This document shows positions 27,103 to 35,543 of a DNA stretch of 64,000 bases, one piece after another; position 1 is the stretch's first letter; each line of letters opens with the position of its first letter. The DNA comes from Candidatus Dadabacteria bacterium (GTDB lineage Bacteria; Desulfobacterota_D; UBA1144; Nemesobacterales; Nemesobacteraceae), in assembly GCA_951812735.1 (NCBI GenBank), contig OX638332.1, positions 1,000,732-1,064,731 of the forward strand, read 5' to 3'. Made by a program: the position numbers and the translations under genes. The notes beneath the pieces are model-generated. The model saw only the letters and a list, made by a program, of their open reading frames with translations. It had not been told where the DNA came from and ran no database searches.

Positions 27103-28595
27103 AAAAGCGGATTCCCGGATACGCCCATTCTTCTGGCAAAATGCTTCCAGCCTGAAGAAACAGCGTTTGTTCCCTGCACTATTTGGTTTGAGCCGCCGTT
27201 CATTGCGACCGCGGCGGCCATGAGTATGAGTTCAGGATCGGATTCTTCCGGCACCAGAAGCTCAGGATGTCTTTCTATAAAACCAGTGTCGATCTGCGCC
27301 TTTCGGAACTCCGGGTCCCGCATCATCCTGATCAGAAAGCCGAGATTGGTCCTCACTCCCAAGACCACGTATTCCCTGAGAGCGGAAAGCATCCTGTCTA
27401 CCGCATCCTCCCGGGAATTTCCCCAGACGACAAGCTTTGAGAGCATCGGGTCGTAAAAAGACGTTATCTCGCAGCCGCTGTAAACGGAGGAATCGTCCCT
27501 CACCCCCGGACCGCCGGGAGCGCGCACGTAGTGAAGAACTCCCGGAGAGGGAAGAAAGTTGGTGGCGGGGTCTTCCGCGTAAACCCTGCATTCAAGCGCA
27601 TGGCCGTTCATTTTTATGGCAGACTGCTTAAACGGCAATTTTTCTCCCGAAGCTATCCTTATCATCCACTTCACGATATCAATCCCGGTGATCATTTCCG
27701 TGACCGGATGCTCGACCTGCACCCTGGTGTTCATCTCCAGAAAATAGAAGTTTTCTTCCTGATCCATTATGAACTCGACTGTGCCGGCCCCGAAATAGTC
27801 AACCGCCCTTGCTATGCGGAGGGCGATTTCGCACATGTTTTTTCTCGTCTTCGCACTTATGAATCCCGAGGGGGCTTCCTCTATCACCTTCTGGTGACGC
27901 CTCTGTATTGAGCATTCCCGCTCAAACAGGTGCAGCAGATTTCCATGCTTGTCCCCGAGAACCTGAACTTCGACATGTCTTGGTGTCTGAATGAACTTTT
28001 CTATGAATACCGAATCATCTCCGAAAGAGGAAAACGCCTCGCTTCTGGCCATCCGAAGGGACGACTGAAATTCCTCCTTGGAATTAACAAGCCTCATTCC
28101 CTTTCCACCCCCGCCTGCGGAAGCCTTTATCATCACCGGGTAGCCGATTTTCTTCGCCACCCTTGAGGCCTCAACGTCGGATACGGCTCCCTCGGAACCG
28201 GGAACAAGGGGTATATTGGCGTCTCTCGCTATTTTTCTCGCGGTTACCTTATCCCCCATAAGCCTTATCGCCTCCGCGGAAGGTCCTATGAAAACCACGT
28301 CTTCTTTCTGGCACAGTTCAGCAAAAGAATCGTTTTCGGAGAGAAATCCAAACCCGGGGTGTATGGCTTCGGCCCCCGATTCCTTGGCAGCCGCAACTAC
28401 CTTTTCTCCCACTAGGTAACTTTCCGAGGGTTTTGACGGTCCTATATGATAGGCTTCGTCTGCGAGCATTACGTGAAGAGCATTTCTGTCGGCGTCCGAA
28501 TAAACCGCCACGGTAGCGATTCCAAGTTCACGGCACGCCCTGATGATTCTTACCGCTATCTCTCCCCTGTTTGCTATCAGTATCTTTTCGAACAT
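27099..28595 (-). CDS. Biotin carboxylase subunit of propionyl-CoA (acyl-CoA) carboxylase
   Basis: A 498-residue ATP-grasp biotin carboxylase. The start FEKILIANRGEIAVRIIRA, the glycine loop KASAGGGGKGMRLV, EKFIQTPRHVEVQVLGDKHG, and the active-site region MNTRVQVEHPVTEMITG are all intact. It carboxylates biotin with ATP and bicarbonate. The ATG at 28595 has AGG eight bases upstream and gives the expected N-terminus; an upstream frame has an unconserved leader. It lies 16 bases after the carboxyltransferase gene, whose Asp407 points to propionyl-CoA as the acceptor. Confidence 0.95.
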   Translation of the reverse strand: MFEKILIANRGEIAVRIIRACRELGIATVAVYSDADRNALHVMLADEAYHIGPSKPSESYLVGEKVVAAAKESGAEAIHPGFGFLSENDSFAELCQKEDVVFIGPSAEAIRLMGDKVTARKIARDANIPLVPGSEGAVSDVEASRVAKKIGYPVMIKASAGGGGKGMRLVNSKEEFQSSLRMARSEAFSSFGDDSVFIEKFIQTPRHVEVQVLGDKHGNLLHLFERECSIQRRHQKVIEEAPSGFISAKTRKNMCEIALRIARAVDYFGAGTVEFIMDQEENFYFLEMNTRVQVEHPVTEMITGIDIVKWMIRIASGEKLPFKQSAIKMNGHALECRVYAEDPATNFLPSPGVLHYVRAPGGPGVRDDSSVYSGCEITSFYDPMLSKLVVWGNSREDAVDRMLSALREYVVLGVRTNLGFLIRMMRDPEFRKAQIDTGFIERHPELLVPEESDPELILMAAAVAMNGGSNQIVQGTNAVSSGWKHFARRMGVSGNPLL

Positions 28596-28611
28596 CTTTT
28601 TACCTGGCCGC

Positions 28612-30156
28612 TCAGAGCGGAATGTTCCCGTGCTTTTTCGGTGGAAGCGCCTGTCTTTTCCCGTTGAGCATCTCAAGTGCCGCTATCACTCTCGGTCTTG
28701 TGTCTTCAGGTTTTATTACTTCGTCTATGTAACCCAGGCTAGCGGCGCGATACGGATTTGCGAAATTCTTCTTGTACTCCTCAATGAGCCTTATTCTCTC
28801 AGAGTCCGGATCATCCGCGGCAGCTATTTCCCCCCTGGAAATTATGTTCACGGCCCCGTCGGGACCCATGACCGCAATCTCCGCCGTGGGATAAGCAAGG
28901 TTTACGTCTCCCCTTATATGTTTTGAGGACATGACGTCGTAAGCTCCTCCATAGGCTTTTCTGGTTATCACCGTAATTCTCGGAACCGTGGCCTCACAGT
29001 ATGCGTAAAGCAATTTTGCGCCGTGCCTTATGATTCCTCCCCATTCCTGCGAGGTTCCCGGAAGAAAGCCCGGCACGTCGACAAAAGTAAGAAGGGGGAT
29101 ATTAAAAGCGTCGCAGAACCTTACGAACCTAGCCGCCTTAACCGAAGCGTCTATGTCAAGACACCCCGCAAGCACCTTGGGCTGGTTTCCCACCACGCCG
29201 ACCGTCTGTCCGTTCATCCTTGCAAACCCTATCACTATGTTTTTCGCGTAGTGCTCCTGCACCTCTAGGAAATACGAATTGTCGACTATGGGCCTGATCA
29301 CATCCAGTATGTCGTAGGGCTTGTTGGGGTTATCGGGGATAAGCTCCCGAAGACTTGTCTCCTTTCTGTCCGCGGGATCATCGCAGTGGATCACAGGCGG
29401 ATCCTCCATGTTGTTTGAGGGAAGAAAACCTAGAAGTTCCTTTATTATCTCTATCGAGTCATTGTCATCCTCGGAGGCGAAATGCGCGACACCGCTTACG
29501 GAGTTATGAACCATGGCGCCGCCAAGCTCTTCCGAGGACACTTCTTCATGAGTAACGGTCTTGATCACGTCGGGACCCGTAACGAACATGTAGCTTGTGT
29601 TCTTCGACATGATAGTGAAGTCGTTCATTACAGGAGAGTAAACAGCTCCTCCGGCGCACGGGCCCATGATCGCTGATATCTGCGGTACGACTCCCGAGGA
29701 AATCACGTTTCGAAGAAATATCTCTCCATACGCTCCGAGGCTTTTGACTCCTTCCTGGATTCTCGCTCCGCCGGAATCGTTAAGCCCTATGATCGGCGCA
29801 CCGGTTGAGAGCGCCAGATCCATTATTTTGCATATCTTTTTTCCCTGCTCAAGACCCAGAGAACCGCCAAAAACCGTGAAGTCCTGGGCGTAGACAAACA
29901 CTTGGCGCCCTTCAATTTTCCCATAGCCCGTAACCACACCGTCGCCAAGGATTCTCTTTTTCTCCATTCCGAAATCTGTACAGCCGTGCAGGACAAACTT
30001 GTCGAGTTCGACAAAAGTGTCTTTATCTAGAAGCTCGGCTATTCGTTCGCGGGCCGTGTGCTTGCCCGAATCATGCTGTTTTTTGATTCTGGCTTCGCCG
30101 CCGCCTAAGCTTGCTTCTTTTTCCTTATCTTCGAGAATTCTGACTTTTTCTTTCAT
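28612..30156 (-). CDS. pccB: Propionyl-CoA carboxylase carboxyltransferase (beta) subunit
   Basis: A 514-residue carboxyltransferase with the standard halves. [16 protein letters not shown] and the oxyanion loop [12 protein letters not shown] lie in the first, and [20 protein letters not shown] and [10 protein letters not shown] in the second. In Streptomyces PccB the aspartate of the GGAYD motif selects propionyl-CoA; acetyl-CoA enzymes have another residue. Asp407 here predicts propionyl-CoA. The product, methylmalonyl-CoA, normally feeds a B12-dependent mutase, which fits the B12 uptake genes. It is first of five minus-strand genes: pccB, biotin carboxylase, carrier, and two binding lipoproteins. 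GGAG precedes the ATG by eight bases. Confidence 0.93.
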   Translation of the reverse strand: MKEKVRILEDKEKEASLGGGEARIKKQHDSGKHTARERIAELLDKDTFVELDKFVLHGCTDFGMEKKRILGDGVVTGYGKIEGRQVFVYAQDFTVFGGSLGLEQGKKICKIMDLALSTGAPIIGLNDSGGARIQEGVKSLGAYGEIFLRNVISSGVVPQISAIMGPCAGGAVYSPVMNDFTIMSKNTSYMFVTGPDVIKTVTHEEVSSEELGGAMVHNSVSGVAHFASEDDNDSIEIIKELLGFLPSNNMEDPPVIHCDDPADRKETSLRELIPDNPNKPYDILDVIRPIVDNSYFLEVQEHYAKNIVIGFARMNGQTVGVVGNQPKVLAGCLDIDASVKAARFVRFCDAFNIPLLTFVDVPGFLPGTSQEWGGIIRHGAKLLYAYCEATVPRITVITRKAYGGAYDVMSSKHIRGDVNLAYPTAEIAVMGPDGAVNIISRGEIAAADDPDSERIRLIEEYKKNFANPYRAASLGYIDEVIKPEDTRPRVIAALEMLNGKRQALPPKKHGNIPL

Positions 30157-30227
30157 TGGATGCGCTCCAGACCCACTCCTTCTGGCTAAAAGCGGATCAG
30201 TGAATCATAACACGCAGAGACGCTGTT

Positions 30228-30836
30228 TCAAGACTCCGCGACGCAAAGAACCTCGAACAGAGCACGCACCTGGGTACGCAAATTCTCGATGTCCGAGGAG
30301 TTCTTTATAAGAAAATCGGCCTGAGAGGCCTTCTCCGCTTCGGACATCTGGGAGTCCATGCGGCGGCGGATTTCCTCGGGCGAGAGGCCGTCGCGGGCCG
30401 CCACCCTCCGCTCTCTCAATTCATCGGGACAAGTAACTACCACCAAGCCGTCTATCAGGTCGTTAATACCACCGCTTCTCCGATCTATAAGCGACGCCTC
30501 AACAAACACAATCGGTTCACCTTCACCGCTTCGGGCGGATATCTTCTCCTTTATCCGCTCAAGAATCCTCGGATGGGTTATTCCGTTAAGCCGCTTGCGG
30601 TCCCGCCCGCTTGCAAACACTATTTTAGCCAAGGTTCCGCGGTCAAGCGTCCCGTCCGCGCTTAGAACCTCGCGGCCGAAGCAGGCAACGATTTCCGCAA
30701 GCGCCGGCTCCCCGGGCCGCACGACTTCCCTCGCCACCTCGTCAGCGTCAACGGCGAACGCTCCGAGTTCGCGCAGCATCTGCGCCACCGTAGACTTGCC
30801 CGAACCTATATTTCCTGTAAGCCCGTATATTTTCAT
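30228..30836 (-). CDS. coaE: Dephospho-CoA kinase
   Basis: CoaE phosphorylates dephospho-CoA in the last step of coenzyme A synthesis. The 202-residue product has the P-loop YGLTGNIGSGKSTVA, the substrate-site VDADEVAREVVRPGEPAL and the lid region RRMDSQMSEAEKASQADFLIKN. The start lies two bases after the gltX stop, so it is co-transcribed with gltX. Codons for arginine include many CGC and CGG, richer than in the neighbouring carboxylase operon. Confidence 0.95.
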   Translation of the reverse strand: MKIYGLTGNIGSGKSTVAQMLRELGAFAVDADEVAREVVRPGEPALAEIVACFGREVLSADGTLDRGTLAKIVFASGRDRKRLNGITHPRILERIKEKISARSGEGEPIVFVEASLIDRRSGGINDLIDGLVVVTCPDELRERRVAARDGLSPEEIRRRMDSQMSEAEKASQADFLIKNSSDIENLRTQVRALFEVLCVAES

Positions 30837-30838
30837 CT

Positions 30839-32242
30839 TCAGGCGTTGCGGGACTTTATAAAGTCAATTGCCCTGGCAAGGCGCGAAGCCACGGCGTCTC
30901 TGCCCAGTATCTCGACAACGTCAAAGATTCCGGGACTCTTCGTCGAACCGGTAAGCGCGACCCTAGAGGGCTGAGCTATTTTCCCAAGTCCAAGACCCGT
31001 CCGCTCCATTACGCGCTCAAAACCCCCGTGAATATTGTCATGAGAAAAATCCTCGATACCATGGAGCTCCTCCGCCAGAAGCTTGAAAATCTCGCCGTTT
31101 TGCTCCACCAGAAATTTTTGCGCCGCTTTTTCGTCGTACTCAAAATCGTTGGTGAAAAAGTAAAGAGACTGATCTACGATTCCGTTCAGAGTCTCCGAGC
31201 GCTCGCGCATCTGCGCAACTATTTTGCGAAGCCGCTCGGGGGACGGCTCGGGAAATCCTCTTTGCACAATAAGGGGAATCGCTCCTTCCGATATCCGCTC
31301 CTCGGGCATATCCCTTAAGTATTTTCCGTTAAGCCAGAGGAATTTCTGGGAATCAAATACTGAGGCAGATTTCCCGATGCCTTTCAGGCTGAATTTCTCA
31401 ACAAGTTCCTCTGTTGTGAAAATCTCCTGGTCCCCGAAAGACCATCCCAGTCTCACCAGATAGTTAAGCACCGCCTCGGGAAAATATCCCCGCAGTCGAT
31501 ACTCCGTAACAGATTCCGCACCGTGGCGCTTTGAAAGTTTTTTTCCGTCAGCGCCGAGTATCATCGGGACATGGGCAAGCTTCGGTTTCCCAAAGCCCAG
31601 CGCCTCGGCTATCAGTATTTGCCTCGGGGCGTTTATTATATGATCGTCACCCCTTATGACGTGAGATATCTCCATCCGCGCATCATCAACCGCCGCGGCG
31701 AAATTGTAGGTTGGGAACCCGTCGGCTTTCAGTATCACAAAGTCTTCTATTTCCGAGGAGTCAAAAACTATCCCGCCGCGGACCAGGTCCTCAACGTGAA
31801 TCTTCTCTCCGGAAGATACAGAAAGCCTTACAGCATAAGGTTTCCCAGGGGCCGCGCCGAGCTGTGACCACTCCCTCCTGTATCTGAAAACCTCTCCTCT
31901 CTTCTTGGCTTCCTCTCTCCTACGCCCGAGTTCCTCAGCAGTAACGTAGCATCTGTATGCTTTTTGCTCGTCAATGAGCTGCTCTGCAAGCTGACCGTAA
32001 GCGTCAAGCCGTTCGGACTGTCGGACAATTTCCCCTTGCCACTTAAGCCCAAGCCACTCAAGCGACTCGATGATCTGCCGTTCGAATCTCTCCTCGGAAC
32101 GCGCGCGGTCGGTATCCTCAATTCTGAGGAGAAAATCTCCACCAAGACTCACGGAAAAAAGCCAGTTAAAAATAGCGGTACGGGCTGCTCCAACATGAAG
32201 AGCGCCCGTCGGGCTGGGAGCGAATCTTGTTACAATCTTCAC
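30839..32242 (-). CDS. gltX: Glutamyl-tRNA synthetase
   Basis: A class I synthetase charging tRNA-Glu, 467 residues. It has the HIGH-type motif FAPSPTGALHVGAART (6-21) and the KMSKS-type KKLSKRHG, with the C-terminal anticodon-binding region complete. The start codon is GTG at 32242. A -10-like TAAAAT ends only seven bases before it and no Shine-Dalgarno sequence is present, so the mRNA may be leaderless. It is divergent from the BtuF-like gene, whose own -10 box is similarly close to its ATG. Confidence 0.96.
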   Translation of the reverse strand: MKIVTRFAPSPTGALHVGAARTAIFNWLFSVSLGGDFLLRIEDTDRARSEERFERQIIESLEWLGLKWQGEIVRQSERLDAYGQLAEQLIDEQKAYRCYVTAEELGRRREEAKKRGEVFRYRREWSQLGAAPGKPYAVRLSVSSGEKIHVEDLVRGGIVFDSSEIEDFVILKADGFPTYNFAAAVDDARMEISHVIRGDDHIINAPRQILIAEALGFGKPKLAHVPMILGADGKKLSKRHGAESVTEYRLRGYFPEAVLNYLVRLGWSFGDQEIFTTEELVEKFSLKGIGKSASVFDSQKFLWLNGKYLRDMPEERISEGAIPLIVQRGFPEPSPERLRKIVAQMRERSETLNGIVDQSLYFFTNDFEYDEKAAQKFLVEQNGEIFKLLAEELHGIEDFSHDNIHGGFERVMERTGLGLGKIAQPSRVALTGSTKSPGIFDVVEILGRDAVASRLARAIDFIKSRNA

Positions 32243-32249
32243 GAGGACT

Positions 32250-32255
32250 ATTTTA
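32250..32255 (-). promoter_or_regulatory. gltX -10 box close to the GTG start
   Basis: TAAAAT on the minus strand is followed by seven bases and then the GTG start at 32242. No good -35 box is visible. If used, transcription would begin at or next to the start codon. Confidence 0.4.
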
Positions 32256-32321
32256 CACGCCGAAGTGGCAAAAAAAGAAATGTCGTGCGGAGAGGGCAGG
32301 GATTCTCCCCCGCAAATCGTA

Positions 32322-32327
32322 TATAAT
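32322..32327 (+). promoter_or_regulatory. btuF -10 box close to the ATG
   Basis: TATAAT at 32322-32327 is followed by seven bases and the ATG at 32335, and there is no Shine-Dalgarno site. The -35 region is weak. The layout predicts a leaderless transcript. Confidence 0.5.
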
Positions 32328-32334
32328 AACGGTC

Positions 32335-33285
32335 ATGAGAATATGTTCGCTTCTTCCAAGTTCAACCGAAATAATATTCGCCCTAGGACTTGAGGAAAAT
32401 CTGGTCGGAGTAACCCACGAATGCGATTACCCACCCGAGGCACGCCGCAAAACCGTAGTCGTAAACAGCATTCTCAGCGAAAAGGAAAACCTCTCAAGCG
32501 CACGCATAGATGAACTCGTAAGCCGCAGTCGCGCGGAGGGAAAAAGCGTCTATCTGATCGACTCGGAGCGCCTCAGCAAGATGAAACCGGATCTCATCAT
32601 AACCCAGGGGCTTTGCGACGTCTGCGCCGTATCCGAAAACGAGGTAACGGAGGTCTGCGAGGTTCTCGGAAACAGTCCCGAAATACTGTCCCTGGAACCG
32701 ACCACCGTCGGGGAAATAATGGATTCAATACTGCTTCTGGGAGAAGCCACCGGGACCAAGGAGAAAGCTTCACAGTTCGTAGAGGGTCTTCGCAAAAGAA
32801 TTGAAGCCGTCGAGAAAAAGCTTTCGGGCGAAAGATACCGCCCGGGGGTTTTCTGTCTTGAGTGGCTTGATCCTCCTTACGCTGCCGGGCACTGGGTGCC
32901 GGAGATGGTAAAGACGGCGGGAGGAGAACCACTGATCTCAAAGGCGGGAGAACCTTCGTTCAAGATAACATGGGATGAGATACTAGAGTCGTCCCCTGAC
33001 TACCTGATCATAATGCCCTGCGGATTCGACGTAGAAAAAACGCTTGACGGGATAGAAGAGGTGACAAGCGAGGTAAGTCAATGGAACGCGCTACGCGCGG
33101 TAAAAAAAGGTCACTGCTATATAGTGGACGCTAATTCCTATTTCAGCAGATCGTCACCTAGAGTGGTTGACGGAATAGAACTGCTTGCGGGAGTAATCCA
33201 CTCCGACATATTCACGCAACGACCGAAGGGCAACTCGGTTCTAAACGTGAAAAATCATTTCTACTTGCAGACCTTTCTCGGTTAG
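32335..33285 (+). CDS. btuF: Cobalamin-binding ABC substrate-binding protein (BtuF-like)
   Basis: A 316-residue type III substrate-binding protein. It begins MRICSLLPSSTEIIFALGLEENLVG (shown in part), then GVTHECDYPPEA, VYLIDSERL and TQGLCDVCAVSENEV, features of cobalamin-binding BtuF-like proteins. No signal peptide is visible, so it may be cytoplasmic or exported by another route; many relatives in this subfamily also lack one. No BtuCD genes are adjacent. The ATG at 32335 gives the expected conserved start; the upstream extension has no homology. Its last 105 bases are duplicated at 33519-33626. Confidence 0.85.
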   Translation: MRICSLLPSSTEIIFALGLEENLVGVTHECDYPPEARRKTVVVNSILSEKENLSSARIDELVSRSRAEGKSVYLIDSERLSKMKPDLIITQGLCDVCAVSENEVTEVCEVLGNSPEILSLEPTTVGEIMDSILLLGEATGTKEKASQFVEGLRKRIEAVEKKLSGERYRPGVFCLEWLDPPYAAGHWVPEMVKTAGGEPLISKAGEPSFKITWDEILESSPDYLIIMPCGFDVEKTLDGIEEVTSEVSQWNALRAVKKGHCYIVDANSYFSRSSPRVVDGIELLAGVIHSDIFTQRPKGNSVLNVKNHFYLQTFLG

Positions 33286-33429
33286 GACGGAGCCTGGAAG
33301 GGGTCCACTTCTCCAGAGGCAGCGCCTGAATCTGAAGGAGCAGCCTCGCTCGCCGGTGCGGCTACAGCGGACTGAAAAGGATCCACATCGCTTGGGGTCT
33401 CCTGGGGTTCAGGCGGAGCGGGCGGTTCA
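33179..33429. repeat. Direct repeat, copy A
   Basis: About 250 bases covering the 3' end of btuF and most of the convergent small gene at 33282-33488. Copy B starts 341 bases downstream (33519-33770). The two differ at only a handful of positions, including one single-base indel near the start. Confidence 0.9.
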
Positions 33430-33488
33430 GTACTTGCAGGCACTACCGCAGACTGAAAAGGATCTACATCCCCTCTTTCATTTGACAT
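33282..33488 (-). CDS. DVDPFQ-repeat mini-protein, copy A (no membrane helix)
   Basis: A 68-residue acidic, proline/alanine-rich protein with three copies of [DE]VDPFQ (about 7-12, 34-39 and 60-65). It is unlike any family I know. The ATG has AGGAG nine bases upstream, so it is probably translated. Its first residues (MSNERG) align with an internal segment (MLNEGG) of copy B. Copy A therefore looks like copy B without the N-terminal membrane helix, plus one extra DVDPFQ unit. It lies convergent to btuF, with stop codons adjacent. Confidence 0.65.
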   Translation of the reverse strand: MSNERGDVDPFQSAVVPASTEPPAPPEPQETPSDVDPFQSAVAAPASEAAPSDSGAASGEVDPFQAPS

Positions 33489-33518
33489 AATAAACGCTCC
33501 TAATTATTAAAAATATCC

Positions 33519-33626
33519 AACTGCTAGCGGAGAGTAATCCACTCCGACATATTCACGCAACGACCGAAGGGCAACTCGGTTCTAAACGTGAAAAATCATT
33601 TCTACTTGCAGACCTTTCTCGGTTAG
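33519..33626 (+). pseudogene. Fragment of the btuF 3' end, copied by tandem duplication
   Basis: This segment repeats the last 35 or so codons of btuF, in frame to the same TAG stop, but has no start or upstream part. A single-base insertion near its beginning breaks the frame. It is a passenger of the 341-base duplication and not a gene. Confidence 0.85.
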
Positions 33627-33770
33627 GACGGAGCCTGGAAGGGGTCCACTTCTCCAGAGGCAGCGCCTGAATCTGAAGGAGCAGCCTCGCTCGTCGGTGC
33701 GGCTGCAGCGGACTGAAAAGGATCCACATCGCTTGGGGTCTCCTGGGGTTCAGGCGGAGCGGGTGGTTCG
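33519..33770. repeat. Direct repeat, copy B
   Basis: Second copy of the 250-base unit at 33179-33429, offset by 341 bases. It carries the btuF fragment and the C-terminal part of the membrane-anchored DVDPFQ protein gene. High identity implies a recent event. Confidence 0.9.
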
Positions 33771-33871
33771 GAAGACTGCTGCGCCCCTCCTCCTTCATTT
33801 AACATAAGGAATATCCCTATAATAAGAATTACGATAGCTAACAGCACCAACTCATTACCTTGTATAGTCAT
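33623..33871 (-). CDS. DVDPFQ-repeat mini-protein, copy B (membrane-anchored)
   Basis: An 82-residue protein with one N-terminal membrane helix (about residues 7-25, LVLLAIVILIIGIFLML) followed by a proline/alanine-rich tail with two [DE]VDPFQ units. The tail is almost identical to copy A from the SSEPPAPPEPQETPSD block to the end. AGGAGG lies 13 bases before the ATG, somewhat far but strong. The predicted topology is one span with the repeat tail on one side, like a docking tail for a partner protein. Function unknown. Confidence 0.7.
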   Translation of the reverse strand: MTIQGNELVLLAIVILIIGIFLMLNEGGGAQQSSEPPAPPEPQETPSDVDPFQSAAAAPTSEAAPSDSGAASGEVDPFQAPS

Positions 33872-33982
33872 GAAATCTATCTATCCTCCTGATACTTCTT
33901 TATACTACTACTTCAGGACCACGAACCTAAGGTCCGCAAAAACCTGAAACCTACTTTTAATGATACTGATTGACCGAACAAT

Positions 33983-34456
33983 ATGTCAAGGATATTTTCA
34001 ACACCTCAAACAGCATTCGACACCCTTGAGCAGGATACTGAACTGCAAATAGCGCTCTCCCAAATCCTCTACGGCTGTGTGCCGCATGCAACAGACGAGG
34101 TATGCCTGATGATTTTCAAGGAAAAGCCGGAGAAAATCGCCGCTATTGCCGACACCCGGAAGATATCAACGCGGTTTTTCACAGTGGAAAAGGAGGAGTT
34201 CCCCTCAGTCGCCATGGAGATAAGGGTAACCACGGGCAGAGAGCTTAGGCTTAAATACGAGTATTTTTTCCTCACCGAATCCTCGGAGGAAACCTTCTTT
34301 CTCTCCACCTTGGCGAAACTAGGGGAGTACTGCCTTATTTTTCTCTGCGACGAGACTCACCATGCGGTCACGGCCCAGATGAGCGAGGCCGAGATGGAGC
34401 CGCTTAACAAGGCCGTTTCTTCAATCGGCAACAGTTTGACAAAATCAGGGCTTTAA
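33983..34456 (+). CDS. Small protein of unknown function upstream of fabH
   Basis: A 157-residue soluble protein with no signal peptide and no motif I recognise. Composition is mixed alpha/beta, with a C-terminal acidic helix (MSEAEMEPLNKAVSSI). Cysteines occur at about 32, 42, 117 and 122. There is no clear ribosome site before the ATG; a possible GATACT -10 box lies 15 bases upstream. It precedes fabH by 40 bases on the same strand. Codon use is like its neighbours. Confidence 0.65.
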   Translation: MSRIFSTPQTAFDTLEQDTELQIALSQILYGCVPHATDEVCLMIFKEKPEKIAAIADTRKISTRFFTVEKEEFPSVAMEIRVTTGRELRLKYEYFFLTESSEETFFLSTLAKLGEYCLIFLCDETHHAVTAQMSEAEMEPLNKAVSSIGNSLTKSGL

Positions 34457-34496
34457 ACTATTATTGCGCTAACCGCTTCGGAGAGAGAATTCCACT

Positions 34497-35474
34497 TTGA
34501 AATACGTAAAAATCATAGGGACCGGCTCTTCGGTTCCTGAGGCCGTGCTTTCCAATTCCGACTTGGAAAAGATGGTCGACACCTCCGACGAGTGGATCAC
34601 TTCCAGGACCGGAATTAAGGAACGCAGGATTGCGGATAAGGATACAGCTTCTTCTGATATCGCTTATGAAGCAGCCGAAAAAGCCCTGAAGGCGGCAAGC
34701 GTAAACCCAAGCGATCTTGACGTAATCATAGTCGGAACCATTACCCCTGATTTCATTTTTCCTTCAACAGGCTGCGTGGTACAGAGCCTCTTGGGAGCAG
34801 AAAAGGCCTACGCTTTTGATCTTATGGCCGGCTGTTCCGGGTTTCTTTACACGCTTCACGTAGCTCAGGGAATAATAAAATCAGGTGCGGCAGAGAAAAT
34901 TCTCGTGATAGGAGTTGATACTCTCTCGAAGGTCACCGACTTCGAAGATCGTTCAACCTGCATACTCTTTGGCGACGGAGCGGGTGCAGCTGTGCTTACC
35001 GCTTCTGACGAGCCGGGAATTCTCTCATCCATTCTCAACTCGGACGGAAGAGACTGGGATCTTCTCTACGTCCCGGCGGGGGGCTCAAGGACGCCAATCG
35101 CCGAGGAAGTGCTTAAAACCAGAGATCAATACATAAAAATGAAGGGGAACGACGTGTTTAAAGTTGCTGTCAAGAGCATGGAGTCGGCAACTATAAACGC
35201 AATTAAGGAAGCCGGCCTTGCGCCCGAAGATATTGACCTTTTCGTTCCTCACCAAGCAAACCAAAGAATTCTGGAAGCCGTAAGAAAGAGGCTGAATTTC
35301 CCGGAAGAAAAAGTGTTTGTAAACCTAGACAGGTATGGAAACACCTCCGGAGCTTCAGTTCCACTGGCCCTTGACGAGGCAATTCGCCAAGGAAGGGTAA
35401 AAGAAGGAAACCTGGTGCTGTTCGCTGCTTTCGGAGCCGGTTTCACCTGGGGAGCTTCAGTAGTAAGACTCTGA
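34497..35474 (+). CDS. fabH: Beta-ketoacyl-ACP synthase III
   Basis: FabH condenses acetyl-CoA (or a branched acyl-CoA) with malonyl-ACP to start fatty acid synthesis. The 325 residues match the family length. The catalytic triad is present: Cys113 in LMAGCSGF, His252 in PHQAN and Asn282 in GNTSG. The start is TTG at 34497 with GGAGAG upstream at about 11 bases, giving the usual VKIIGTGSSVPE beginning. No other fab genes are adjacent, so it may be one of several copies; a role with non-acetyl primers is possible. Confidence 0.95.
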   Translation: MKYVKIIGTGSSVPEAVLSNSDLEKMVDTSDEWITSRTGIKERRIADKDTASSDIAYEAAEKALKAASVNPSDLDVIIVGTITPDFIFPSTGCVVQSLLGAEKAYAFDLMAGCSGFLYTLHVAQGIIKSGAAEKILVIGVDTLSKVTDFEDRSTCILFGDGAGAAVLTASDEPGILSSILNSDGRDWDLLYVPAGGSRTPIAEEVLKTRDQYIKMKGNDVFKVAVKSMESATINAIKEAGLAPEDIDLFVPHQANQRILEAVRKRLNFPEEKVFVNLDRYGNTSGASVPLALDEAIRQGRVKEGNLVLFAAFGAGFTWGASVVRL

Positions 35475-35543
35475 AGACTTTCGTCGACGCCGCACCCCGT
35501 TTACCCAAAACATAACTTTTTTTCTTCACAAAAAACGCAGAAC

